14,470 nucleotides of DNA from Euryarchaeota archaeon UBA495. Lineage in GTDB: Archaea > Thermoplasmatota > Poseidoniia > Poseidoniales > Poseidoniaceae. Positions within the stretch are counted from its first letter, which is position 1. Each line of letters opens with the position of its first letter. Below, piece by piece: positions 1 to 7,232 of this stretch. The position numbers were made by a program, and so were the translations under genes. Under the pieces are notes generated by a model. It was given only the letters and a program-made list of their open reading frames with translations, made no database searches and had not been told where the DNA came from. The stretch spans positions 1-14,470 of the forward strand of contig DALQ01000112.1 of assembly GCA_002496845.1 (NCBI GenBank), in the 5' to 3' direction.

Positions 1-646
1 GGTCGTCACGCTCAATGGCTGCCAACATCTGATGCAGACCTTCAGCGTCATCGAGCGAAAAGGATGCACTCGTCCCAAGCGACGACAGCCCGACCGCCTC
101 CACCGAGGTCAAGACGACAGCACACAGGCGCCCGTCCTGCATTGGCCCGTCCCAACGCCCGTCCATTCGAACCACGCGAAGATCGTCCATGAGGCCTTCA
201 CACGGCCGCGGCCGCGGCGAGGCAGCATCGATGTGGATTCCTCCGAAGAGTTCGATTTCATGCGAGGTCAGCCACGCCTGAACCGGATCCACGTCCACCG
301 AAAGCAACGTGTGGTGACGATGCAGACCTCGGTCGTCGATGGCCCTGGCCAGTTGAATCCGTTCACGTGGACGCTGGAGGATCACCTCGAGAATTGAGTG
401 GGGCGGCCCACCCAAGGCCACCGGGGCCTCGATTGTCGTGCAATCGGTCACCCCGTGGTGCAGACGCACCTCGGGCTGGTCAAGCCAAACTTGGAGGGCG
501 CGGAGACGCTCCGGAGTGGCTGCAACGTGCAGCGGACACGGAGCCACAAAGCGCCAAGGGCGTGCATTCCCCCCTTGTTGCCGGACCCACGCCGTCAGAA
601 CACCGAGGCCTTCGTCGTGCACGTCGAGCAACCAACTAGGCCGCAT
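1..646 (-). CDS. B-family DNA polymerase-like protein, N-terminal part (cut by window edge)
   Basis: The frame is open from the ATG at 646 to the window edge, giving 215 residues of N-terminus. The layout resembles the N-terminal and early 3'-5' exonuclease domains of family B DNA polymerases. A first strand (SWLLDVHDEGLG) is followed by a mixed alpha/beta stretch, then the segment LLSVDVDPVQAWLTSHEIEL, which matches the block before the exonuclease domain where E. coli Pol II has EADVRPPERYL. Next comes LRVVRMDGRWDG, aligned to the Exo I block (consensus around DIE), then DGRLCAVVLTS, and the edge falls at AAIERDD, where family members read DPDV. The Exo I acidic pair appears as D-G-R, so the glutamate is replaced and proofreading is probably lost. 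The start is supported by an SD GGGGGAG four bases upstream, inside the preceding gene. The polymerase domain lies outside the window, so polymerase activity cannot be judged. The assignment rests on remembered family patterns. Confidence 0.62.
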   Translation of the reverse strand, partial: MRPSWLLDVHDEGLGVLTAWVRQQGGNARPWRFVAPCPLHVAATPERLRALQVWLDQPEVRLHHGVTDCTTIEAPVALGGPPHSILEVILQRPRERIQLARAIDDRGLHRHHTLLSVDVDPVQAWLTSHEIELFGGIHIDAASPRPRPCEGLMDDLRVVRMDGRWDGPMQDGRLCAVVLTSVEAVGLSSLGTSASFSLDDAEGLHQMLAAIERDD

Positions 647-893
647 CCCGCTCCCCCAAGGCGTCTTCGAGGGACTGAAGGCGAACCCAGGCCTCAAGCA
701 ACGCGGTCAAGAGCAACGGCGTCCAAGGGTCGTGGGCAGGGAGCATACCCGCCACTCCACGCCGTTGGCGCAAGTGCATCAGCAGATGATCGAACACCTC
801 CTGCTCGTTGCGGGGGAGCAGACGCCGATAGGGCGCCAGCGCGGCCAGTTCCTGATCAACCCGCATCCGCCATGTTGGCACACTTCGACCCAT
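636..893 (-). CDS. Hypothetical small protein coupled to the polymerase-like gene
   Basis: An 85-residue protein that I do not recognise. It looks mostly helical and charged (RVDQELAALAPYRRLLPR, then EQEVFDHLLMHLRQR and LLLTALLEAWVRLQSLEDAL), with no signal peptide, membrane segment or cysteine pair. Its stop codon lies 11 bases past the ATG of the polymerase-like gene, so the two overlap, typical of genes with linked function. The ATG at 893 is the first ordinary start codon downstream of the serA stop. The frame stays open further upstream through the serA 3' end but offers no ATG, GTG or TTG near the junction. No good SD sits at the usual distance, so the start is uncertain. An accessory role for the polymerase is an inference from position only. 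Confidence 0.5.
   Translation of the reverse strand: MGRSVPTWRMRVDQELAALAPYRRLLPRNEQEVFDHLLMHLRQRRGVAGMLPAHDPWTPLLLTALLEAWVRLQSLEDALGERDAA
651..657 (-). promoter_or_regulatory. Shine-Dalgarno site for the polymerase-like gene
   Basis: On the minus strand the sequence reads GGGGGAG followed by CGGG and ATG. It sits inside the last codons of the upstream 85-aa gene, which fixes the start at 646 and suggests translation of the polymerase-like gene is coupled to its neighbour. Confidence 0.55.
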
Positions 894-957
894 GCATCGA
901 CCACGGGCGAACCCCTCGTGGAGGGCGCGGTGAGAGGGTGCGCTGAAGGTGAAGTGA

Positions 958-1932
958 TCACAGCACGTCGCGGTTGACGACGGTGGGGCATGTGCCTGTG
1001 GCGAGCGTTTCGAGCACCGCATCTGCGATGTCCATGCCCACACGCCGTTGGGCTTCGTGCGTTGAGGCACCAATGTGCGGCGTTCCGCTGAACCGTTCGT
1101 GGGACAACAGGGGATGATCTGCTGCGACGGGCTCGTGCTCGAAGACGTCGAGGGACAGGGTGGACAGCGTTCCATCGGTGAGTGCGGTGGCGGCGGCGTC
1201 CTCGTCGATCAGTCCACCACGGGCACAATTGACCACATGAGCCCCGCAAGCCACGCCATCCGCACCGACCTTTGGCATCAACGCCAACCGATGCGCGTCG
1301 ACCATGTGATGGGTCTCAGGGCTGAGCCCGCAATGAAGGCTGACGTGGGTGCAGGTGCGGAAGAGGTCGTCGAGTTCGGCATGCATTTGGACGGCCGGTG
1401 CGATGTCCACGCCCTCCGGCAAGTACGGGTCGTACGCATGCACTTCCATCCCAAGGGCGGTAGCCACGGCAGCAACGCCGCGTGCGATTCGCCCGTAACC
1501 GACGAGGCCGAGGCGCTTCCCGGCGAGTTCCGTACCCTTGGCTTGCTTTTTGATCCAACGGCCGTCGCGCATGGCGCGGTCTGAGGGCGCGAGGAAGCGG
1601 GCAGAAGCAAGCAAGTGCGCCATGGTCAATTCCACCACGGAGTGGGTGGACGCGCGTGGGGCATTGACGACACGAACGCCGGCCTTGGTCGCTGCGTCGA
1701 GGTCGATATTGTCAACGCCGACACCGGCCCGTCCCACCACGCGCAAGGAGGGCAAGGACGCGACCATCTCCGCCGTGACTTTCGTTCGGCTGCGCACGAT
1801 CAAGGCAACGATGGGGGTGTCACCAGAATCCCCGAGTGCGTCGGGCTCAAGCTCGGCCACGTCACCACCGGATTCAGCGAGCAATTTGGCGATGGCGTCG
1901 GGGTGAAGGCCGTCCGTGATGGCGATGCGCAT
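958..1932 (-). CDS. serA: D-3-phosphoglycerate dehydrogenase-like (D-isomer 2-hydroxyacid dehydrogenase)
   Basis: A 324-residue NAD-dependent D-2-hydroxyacid dehydrogenase, most likely the first enzyme of phosphorylated serine synthesis (3-phosphoglycerate to 3-phosphohydroxypyruvate). Visible landmarks are the VGRAGVGVDNID block (about 66-77), the Rossmann dinucleotide loop GYGRIARG (145-152) with the acidic residue at the end of the next strand (HAYDP, D168), and the catalytic triad Arg in CARGG (R238), Glu in DVFEHEP (E267) and His in GTPHIGAST (H286). The protein stops soon after the catalytic domain, so it lacks the C-terminal ACT/ASB regulatory domains of long SerA forms and should not show classical serine feedback. 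A short extra stretch (KVGADGVACG, 221-230) precedes the NCARGG strand. No strong SD is seen upstream. Other 2-hydroxyacid substrates (glyoxylate, lactate) cannot be excluded. Confidence 0.85.
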   Translation of the reverse strand: MRIAITDGLHPDAIAKLLAESGGDVAELEPDALGDSGDTPIVALIVRSRTKVTAEMVASLPSLRVVGRAGVGVDNIDLDAATKAGVRVVNAPRASTHSVVELTMAHLLASARFLAPSDRAMRDGRWIKKQAKGTELAGKRLGLVGYGRIARGVAAVATALGMEVHAYDPYLPEGVDIAPAVQMHAELDDLFRTCTHVSLHCGLSPETHHMVDAHRLALMPKVGADGVACGAHVVNCARGGLIDEDAAATALTDGTLSTLSLDVFEHEPVAADHPLLSHERFSGTPHIGASTHEAQRRVGMDIADAVLETLATGTCPTVVNRDVL

Positions 1933-1988
1933 GTTGGTGGCCTATTCCGACGGGACAAGAAGGTTGCATCCGATGCATTGAGAGGGGG
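1933..1988. promoter_or_regulatory. Divergent spacer with a perfect palindrome
   Basis: This 56-bp gap separates the divergent serA-like and membrane-protein genes and should hold both promoters. It contains the perfect inverted repeat TGCATC-C-GATGCA at 1965-1977, a shape suited to a dimeric regulator. No convincing TATA box is visible. Purine-rich AGAGGGGG directly abuts the ATG at 1989. The regulatory role is inferred from position and symmetry. Confidence 0.35.
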
Positions 1989-3164
1989 ATGGGTTCTGAG
2001 CAGCACGTGGCAACTGAGGCTGGCATGGACGGTCTGGCTTCAGCGTTGGGCATTCTGCTCATCCCAGTGCTGCTTGCATTGCCTCTCCGAATCGCGTGGC
2101 AACTGCGGGTTGGTTCCTCGATTGACAACATGAGTTACCGGGCGGACATCCGACGGATTTTGCATGCCGGGATGCCAATCGAAGCCTTCCGCGTGGCCCT
2201 CAACGACCGTGCCCGTGAAGCCGGCATTAGCCCACCACGCCAGCGCTTGTTGGAAGCCGACACCATCTATCCCCTTGGGCTGGGCCACTTCATCCTCCTC
2301 CCGGCCTTGTTTGTCTTCCCGATTGCTTTGCTGCTTGCTGCACCGGTGATTTTGCTCGCCTTCCCAGTCTTCATGGTCACAGAGTTTCTCCTCATTCGTC
2401 GCAACGTCCTTGCGACGGCCCTCAACCTGTTGCGACGGCTCACCAACTGGCAGATCATCCACATCCCTCGTACGTTGGACACCGGTGAGGTCTCACGCGA
2501 ACACGTGATGGAACTCTCCCACCACCTGCGCCACTTCCAGCGTGCTCCTCGGTTGGCTTTCCTCGGTCTTTTTGCGTGGTTGGTGGTCCTCTGGACCTTC
2601 CGCATCGACCAAGTTGGCATTCAGGCACTCATGGCCATTTTGTTGTACGTGGTGCTGCTCGCTTTGGTCGGTGTTCTTGGTGCAGCATTTGAGACCGACC
2701 TGGTCTTTGCAGATCCTGCCAATGCCTCCTTGACGCCGATCGACCTGTGGCTGGATTCCTTGCTCAAACCCGTCGTCGGGTTTGGGTTAGTGCTGCTGCT
2801 CGTTCGCGCGATGATGGAGGAAATCCGCAACGGCAACCCCGTGCTGTTTTCGGCGGTGGTCATCGCCGTGCTGTATGGGGCTGCGCTGGTCGGTTTCGCC
2901 TATCAATGGGGCTATGCCCTCGTCCGCGGACAAAACGTCAGAACCGTGTTCGAGACGCAAGCCATGGAACAGTTTTCACCGCTGATTTCCTACGACTTGA
3001 CCAGGGCCGAAGGGCGGCTCGTCTTCGGCGCAAAAATGTCCATGGCCGAGCGCAAGGAGCAGACGAAGGACTTGCTTGGCGGCAGAATGACCTTTGCTGA
3101 TTTGGAAGCCTTGCCACGTGCAGAAAAATCAGGGGAGATTCCCACACGTCCCAAGGTGAAGTGA
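1989..3164 (+). CDS. Multi-pass membrane protein of unknown function
   Basis: A 391-residue integral membrane protein that I do not recognise. Hydrophobic segments lie near residues 17-35, 99-116 and 117-135 (a probable hairpin), 188-204, 209-234, 260-275 and 285-310. A charged soluble loop follows the first segment (about 36-95), another lies at 136-187, and a hydrophilic C-terminal tail (about 312-391) is rich in Lys, Arg and Glu. No catalytic or transport motif is evident. Two starts are possible. The ATG at 1989 has a purine run almost touching it. The ATG at 2025 (MDGLASALG) has GAGG at 2016-2019 with normal 5-base spacing and would begin just before the first membrane segment, so the true protein may be 379 residues. 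It is divergent from serA and followed after 75 bp by the peroxiredoxin-like gene. Confidence 0.75.
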   Translation: MGSEQHVATEAGMDGLASALGILLIPVLLALPLRIAWQLRVGSSIDNMSYRADIRRILHAGMPIEAFRVALNDRAREAGISPPRQRLLEADTIYPLGLGHFILLPALFVFPIALLLAAPVILLAFPVFMVTEFLLIRRNVLATALNLLRRLTNWQIIHIPRTLDTGEVSREHVMELSHHLRHFQRAPRLAFLGLFAWLVVLWTFRIDQVGIQALMAILLYVVLLALVGVLGAAFETDLVFADPANASLTPIDLWLDSLLKPVVGFGLVLLLVRAMMEEIRNGNPVLFSAVVIAVLYGAALVGFAYQWGYALVRGQNVRTVFETQAMEQFSPLISYDLTRAEGRLVFGAKMSMAERKEQTKDLLGGRMTFADLEALPRAEKSGEIPTRPKVK

Positions 3165-3190
3165 CGGCCGAGTTGGCGCCTTACTCTCGC

Positions 3191-3212
3191 GTTTTTTGAT
3201 AGCAAAAAAAAC
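3191..3212 (+). promoter_or_regulatory. AT-rich hairpin: probable terminator and promoter element
   Basis: GTTTTTTG and CAAAAAAAAC flank the loop ATAG, a strongly AT-rich inverted repeat in a GC-rich window. The T run lies 26 bp after the stop of the membrane-protein gene, which fits archaeal T-tract termination. The same stretch sits about 30-45 bp before the start at 3240, the expected distance for a TATA-type element with a short leader. Both roles are inferred. Confidence 0.45.
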
Positions 3213-3239
3213 AATGACTGACGGTCTTGAGGGTCCGTA

Positions 3240-3794
3240 ATGGGCGCTCGAATTCAGGTCGGTCAACATGCACCACAAATCTCCCTCCCTTCGATTGACG
3301 GCAGGCAAATTTCGCTGGATCAGTTCAAAGGACAGCGCATCATTTTCACATTTTTCAGGTTCGCCTCGTGCCCATTTTGCAACATTCGCATCGACCGTTT
3401 AGCGAAGCGGTGGGCTGAATTTCCGGAGGGTACGGTGATGATCGGTGTGTTCGATGCCCACGTCGATGAGCTGCGGAAGCGAATCGGAAAACGAGAGGTA
3501 CCGTTTATTCTCGTGGCCGATTCCACGTATGAGCACTTCGAACGGCATGGTGTGGCGAAATCCTTCGGCCGTTTCATGTGGGGTGCGCTGCGCTCACCCT
3601 TGACGTTCATGTCAGCGACGCTGAAAGGCTACTTTCCCCGGACGCTTTCCCTTTCTCGAATGTCGACCATTCCCGTCGACCTGTTGATTGACGAGGAGGG
3701 GCGTGTCGTTGAGGCTCACTATTGCAAGGACACGGTTGATCATATCCCAATCGATCGTATGATCGCCTTTGCACGTGGAGCAGCGTCGCCCTGA
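3240..3794 (+). CDS. Peroxiredoxin-like (AhpC/TSA, thioredoxin-fold) protein
   Basis: A 184-residue single-domain thioredoxin-fold protein of the AhpC/TSA-like group, probably cytosolic, acting in peroxide reduction or thiol exchange. The N-terminal GQHAPQISLPSIDGRQISL block is the usual entry to this fold. It is followed by FFRFASCPFCNIRIDRL, where Cys44 and Cys47 form a CPFC motif at the expected end of the first strand/helix. Later blocks include the PFILVADSTYEHFERHGV segment and IPVDLLIDEEGRVVEAHY (about 141-158), the typical penultimate strands. The CxxC form resembles the redoxin-domain peroxiredoxin-like proteins with FxR..CPFCN motifs more than classical 2-Cys peroxiredoxins, so the substrate is open. 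The start is supported by TGAGGG at 3228-3233, six bases before ATG. The gene converges on the protease with a 61-bp gap. Confidence 0.78.
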   Translation: MGARIQVGQHAPQISLPSIDGRQISLDQFKGQRIIFTFFRFASCPFCNIRIDRLAKRWAEFPEGTVMIGVFDAHVDELRKRIGKREVPFILVADSTYEHFERHGVAKSFGRFMWGALRSPLTFMSATLKGYFPRTLSLSRMSTIPVDLLIDEEGRVVEAHYCKDTVDHIPIDRMIAFARGAASP

Positions 3795-3855
3795 ACACCA
3801 AAACATCGAGGATGGGACCTCAACATGCTGGGTCACAAGAACCTGGCGTGAAACC

Positions 3856-6432
3856 TCAGTCCACGTTCAATTCAGCATCGATGGCCCCTGCTTCACTGGT
3901 CAACAAAATTGGCGTGTCGATGCGAGCGTTTCGAACGAGGGTGCTGACACCAAGGGCGAGCAAAATGATGAGCATCAACGCGACGAAACTCGAACCGGTG
4001 TACGTCGTGATCAGGGATGCGAGGTCGCCAAAGAAGCCCTTCTCTTCCTCTGCGGTCGCTTCTTCGATCAGCCCATCGGCCAAGGCCGCAACAGCGGCTT
4101 GGTCAAACACGCCGCGGGTGAAGGTCAACTTCCCGTCCATGTCCGACGTGTAACTCGACGACGGAAGGGTTGGGTCAAGATCTGAGTAACTCCCCGGGCG
4201 CTGGTCAAAGGCGATGTCACGCGCCTCCGACAAATCGAGCGTGAGAACAACGTCGACGGTGTACGGTACGCTGGATTCGAAGAATTCTGTGTCCTGCGTG
4301 AGGCCCCAGAACGTCATGGCCTGACCTTCAACGTCGAACTCAGTCCAGGTGCCCCAATCGGCGGGGTCCACATCGATGGTGTAGATCCACGTGTCGCTTT
4401 CGCGGACTCCTGTGCCCTCGTCGTTGGTCCCGTCTTCACCCATGTCAATGCGGAGTTGCAGGGCTCCGACTTGACCCGTGTCAAGGTCATACTCAGTGGG
4501 GCTGAAGTAGGCCTCAAGGGTGGTGGTTCCGTTTGGAATGAACATGTGGTGTGCGTCGTTGGTGGTGTACACGCCACCGATGCCAAATTGACCGTTGTTG
4601 AAATGGTTCCAATCGCCCTTCCACTGGTGGCGAACACGGTCGGTGTTGACCGGGATGGTCTTCTCCGTCAGCATGATATCGCTGATTTCGGCCGCATCCC
4701 AGACGGTGAAGTCTGGATAGTCGACGTATCCGTCCAAGTTCGGGTCCCTCAGTTGTTGGAGGGTACGGGCAAGCGCCATGGCACCGTCGACGTCCACCAA
4801 ACCGTGGCCGAGCCGCCAATCATGGCAGCGACCGGTGGCGGAGCGATAACACGCCTCGGGAATGTCGTTGCAACTGTCCTCGTCGTTGCCGTCTTCGCAG
4901 CTGTTGTCCATGGCGTCATAACGCGACGTCAGTTCGAGGATCAATTCCACTTCGTGCACACGGGAGTAATTGGCCGTGTCCCAATCCTCAAACTGACCGT
5001 AGGAGGCTGCGCCTTCTCCGCTGACCAAACTCGATCCTTCGTCGTGGTCGTCACGGTGGTAATCTGCCACGCCGAGGGAAGGAGCGACATCGAGCAGCAT
5101 GCCGGCGATGCCGCCCACGTGAGGCGTGGCCATCGACGTGCCCGAGATGGCCATGTAGTACAGGTCACCTTGGGTCCTGGTCGATGCATCGATGGCTGTG
5201 CCGCGAGGGGCCGTCGCCCAAATGTCGCGGCCGGGCGCCCCGACATCGGGCCAGGTGTGTTGTTGGTCCATGCAGCCACGAGAGGAGAACGAGGTCACGG
5301 CGGTCCCGTCGTGGGTCAACGCTGCCACGGAAATCGCAGAGGGCGTGTTGGCGTACACGTTGGTGCGCAAGTCGCCAGAGCATTCCGCTCCTGAGCCGCC
5401 GGAGTTCGACGCTGCAAAGATGACGGCCACGCCGTGGTCGTACGTCAGCATGTCCGTCAGTGTTGCAATGACGCCTTGCGGATCGTAGTCACCGTCCGTG
5501 CCCCACGAATTGGAAACCACGCGAATGTGGTACTCATTGGCCTCTGGCCGGGAATGCTCGTAGGTCCACTCAAGCCCTTGCTCGGCGGCGAAGATGGAGG
5601 CGCCGTCGCCCGTACCGAGCGCGATGAGTTGGCCTCCCTTGGCCACACCGGCGCGGCGACCTGCCGAGGCGTCACCGTTGCCAGCAATCGTACCGCCAAC
5701 GTGGGTGCCGTGTCCAGACGACGTGTCCGAGTTGCGGGTCTCAACCCAACCGTTCGGGCCGAATTTCGCGGAGTACAGCGTCTTCTCACCCGTCCATGGT
5801 TCGAGGTAATCGTAGTCCGGGTGACCTGCATCCACGCCGGTGTCAAGGTCGACGATGGCGGTGCCGTCGCCGTCCCACTCGGTAAATCCGAGATCCGTGT
5901 CGTACGCGATGGAACCGTCCGGCTGAACGATGACGCGATGCCATGCGTCTGTGGCGTCAACCACGTGGACGGTCTCGTGCATGAGCGCCCCCACGTCTCC
6001 TGTGGGTGCACCGCCCCAGGAGGTGGGGAGGTAGAAGAATTCCAGAGGTCGGTCGAGTTCGGCGTAGTGAAGGCGGTCGAAGGTGCTGATCTGACGGATG
6101 GCCTGTGGGGTGGCTTCCACGAGCAGACCATCGACCAGCGGAGCTTCCCCTTCGACGGTCGCACCGATGCGTGCAAGCATCCTTCGGTCATCGTCGTTGA
6201 TCGGTGAGATAAACTGCAAAATGACGGGGAGGCGGTCGTTCACGTCGGCCGACCAAAGCGCGTCTTCAAGGGCAGCGTCCATGCGTTCAGCGTCACCCAT
6301 GGTTTGGCTGCCCGAGGCCAGCGGGCTCATGGCCATCAGAATCAACAAGCCCAGCAAGAACACGGCCGAGGAGCGGCGAGCAGCATGGTCCATGATTCTG
6401 CGCCAGCGCGGTGCTTGAAAGGCCTTCGCCAT
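3856..6432 (-). CDS. Secreted, membrane-anchored subtilisin-family (S8) serine protease
   Basis: An 858-residue exported protease. Residues 1-42 form a signal sequence (basic start, then AVFLLGLLILMAM). About 65-130 resembles an I9-type propeptide (LPVILQFISPI). The catalytic triad is complete: Asp197 in DLDTGVD, His241 in GHGTHVGGTIAG and Ser433 in SGTSMATPHVGG, with oxyanion Asn343 in AASNSGG. The fold closes with LGHGLVDVDGAMALA (541-555). Before that, residues about 455-540 hold an insertion with four cysteines (512, 521, 528, 536). Residues 563-574 (DPNLDGYVDYPD) look like an EF-hand/dockerin calcium loop. A beta-rich domain (about 590-785) leads to a membrane segment (about 813-833) and a short tail, so the enzyme is probably displayed on the cell surface. 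It starts 6 bp after the MBL-fold gene, so the two are probably one operon. Met14 is an alternative start. Confidence 0.92.
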   Translation of the reverse strand: MAKAFQAPRWRRIMDHAARRSSAVFLLGLLILMAMSPLASGSQTMGDAERMDAALEDALWSADVNDRLPVILQFISPINDDDRRMLARIGATVEGEAPLVDGLLVEATPQAIRQISTFDRLHYAELDRPLEFFYLPTSWGGAPTGDVGALMHETVHVVDATDAWHRVIVQPDGSIAYDTDLGFTEWDGDGTAIVDLDTGVDAGHPDYDYLEPWTGEKTLYSAKFGPNGWVETRNSDTSSGHGTHVGGTIAGNGDASAGRRAGVAKGGQLIALGTGDGASIFAAEQGLEWTYEHSRPEANEYHIRVVSNSWGTDGDYDPQGVIATLTDMLTYDHGVAVIFAASNSGGSGAECSGDLRTNVYANTPSAISVAALTHDGTAVTSFSSRGCMDQQHTWPDVGAPGRDIWATAPRGTAIDASTRTQGDLYYMAISGTSMATPHVGGIAGMLLDVAPSLGVADYHRDDHDEGSSLVSGEGAASYGQFEDWDTANYSRVHEVELILELTSRYDAMDNSCEDGNDEDSCNDIPEACYRSATGRCHDWRLGHGLVDVDGAMALARTLQQLRDPNLDGYVDYPDFTVWDAAEISDIMLTEKTIPVNTDRVRHQWKGDWNHFNNGQFGIGGVYTTNDAHHMFIPNGTTTLEAYFSPTEYDLDTGQVGALQLRIDMGEDGTNDEGTGVRESDTWIYTIDVDPADWGTWTEFDVEGQAMTFWGLTQDTEFFESSVPYTVDVVLTLDLSEARDIAFDQRPGSYSDLDPTLPSSSYTSDMDGKLTFTRGVFDQAAVAALADGLIEEATAEEEKGFFGDLASLITTYTGSSFVALMLIILLALGVSTLVRNARIDTPILLTSEAGAIDAELNVD

Positions 6433-6438
6433 TGGCGC

Positions 6439-7149
6439 TCAGTCAAGCCATGGCACATGTTCAGGAATCTCTGCAAAAATGTTCGCAGGAAGGGCCGTTT
6501 TGATTTTGGAAACGCCACCCAAACGAGCGCTGGTTTCTGCTTGCCAAGAGGCGAACTCTTCGAACGACGCCATGTTCAGAACAGGATTGGAAGCCCTGTT
6601 CCATGCAAGGGTCTGCATGGTGGTGCCCGGGGGATCATGACCCGTGCACACCACAACGTCGCCAGGGAATCGTTCCAACACCGACAAGGCGTCCCAATGT
6701 TCGTCAACGCGACCACTCGGTAAGTCGTCCCGTCCCACGCCGCCGTCTCCTGTGAACAGAAAATCGCCGGTCATGATGTGGCCTGCTACGTCGACGATCA
6801 TCGAATCGTTGGTGTGGCCCGGCGCATGATGAAACCGGACCGTATGAGCGCCAACATCGAGGCTGTCGTCCTCGCTGACCAGGAGGTTCACGCCCAGCGA
6901 CGCCGTCGAATGCCACATGACGTAATCGCATCCCGTGCGCTCACGCATGGCAAAGCAGGCCGTGATGTGGTCGGCGTGGGTGTGCGTTGCGATGGCATGT
7001 AGGAGCCGAAGGCCGCGCGACTCGAGCAAAGCAAGGTCGTCATCAAGCGTGTCCCAGACGGGATCCACATAGGAGGCCACGCCTGCTTCCTCATCAACGA
7101 CGAGGTACGTCTTCGCCCAACGGTCCTTGTGCAGTTGCTCCACGCCCAT
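6439..7149 (-). CDS. ETHE1-like metallo-beta-lactamase-fold hydrolase
   Basis: A 236-residue MBL-fold protein closest in pattern to the ETHE1/persulfide dioxygenase branch and the related glyoxalase II group. Visible metal-site residues are the THTHADH motif (His56, His58, Asp60, His61), His112 in APGHTNDS, Asp129 in GDFLFTGDGG, and His171 in CTGHDPPG. The run GDFLFTGDGGVGRDDLPSG is typical of ETHE1-like proteins, which oxidise glutathione or other low-molecular-weight persulfides using one iron. No rhodanese domain is fused. I chose ATG 7149 (MGVEQLHKDRW) because the fold begins there and GAGG lies three bases upstream. The frame extends to an ATG at 7200, but those 17 residues are Arg-rich and unlike the family. 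The substrate is not certain, since a thioesterase role would leave a similar motif. Confidence 0.82.
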   Translation of the reverse strand: MGVEQLHKDRWAKTYLVVDEEAGVASYVDPVWDTLDDDLALLESRGLRLLHAIATHTHADHITACFAMRERTGCDYVMWHSTASLGVNLLVSEDDSLDVGAHTVRFHHAPGHTNDSMIVDVAGHIMTGDFLFTGDGGVGRDDLPSGRVDEHWDALSVLERFPGDVVVCTGHDPPGTTMQTLAWNRASNPVLNMASFEEFASWQAETSARLGGVSKIKTALPANIFAEIPEHVPWLD

Positions 7150-7232
7150 GCACCTCAACCCTCGGTGCCGTCCAAGAAGGTGGCGCTGGACCGACCGCAT
7201 CGTTCATGCCTGTGAGGGTGCACAGGGGCATC
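7150..7232. promoter_or_regulatory. Divergent spacer between MBL-fold and Nudix genes
   Basis: An 83-bp gap that should hold both promoters. It is GC-rich with no recognisable TATA box. It contains GAGGG at 7214-7218 and AGGGG at 7224-7228, the latter well placed for the Nudix ATG at 7233, and a GAGG for the MBL gene on the other strand. I see no other structure. Confidence 0.3.

Noticed and set aside
32..977. Several long plus-strand open frames (for example 398-946 and 438-977)
   Set aside because: They lie antisense to the polymerase-like and 85-aa genes. Their products are Arg/Pro/His-rich low-complexity sequence without family features, as expected from GC-rich antisense frames.
3769..4185. 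Plus-strand frames after the peroxiredoxin-like gene
   Set aside because: They are mostly antisense to the protease 3' end and have no recognisable features. The 61-bp convergent gap (3795-3855) seems empty.
4456..6207. Plus-strand frames of 312 and 257 codons
   Set aside because: Both are fully antisense to the subtilisin-family protease, whose frame has all catalytic motifs. The antisense products show no recognisable domain.
7150..7200. Upstream extension of the MBL-fold gene to an ATG at 7200
   Set aside because: The 17 added residues are Arg-rich and not family-like, and an SD precedes the ATG at 7149.
6987..7205. Upstream extension of the Nudix frame
   Set aside because: It is antisense to the MBL-fold gene and Arg/Pro-rich. 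A good SD supports the start at 7233.
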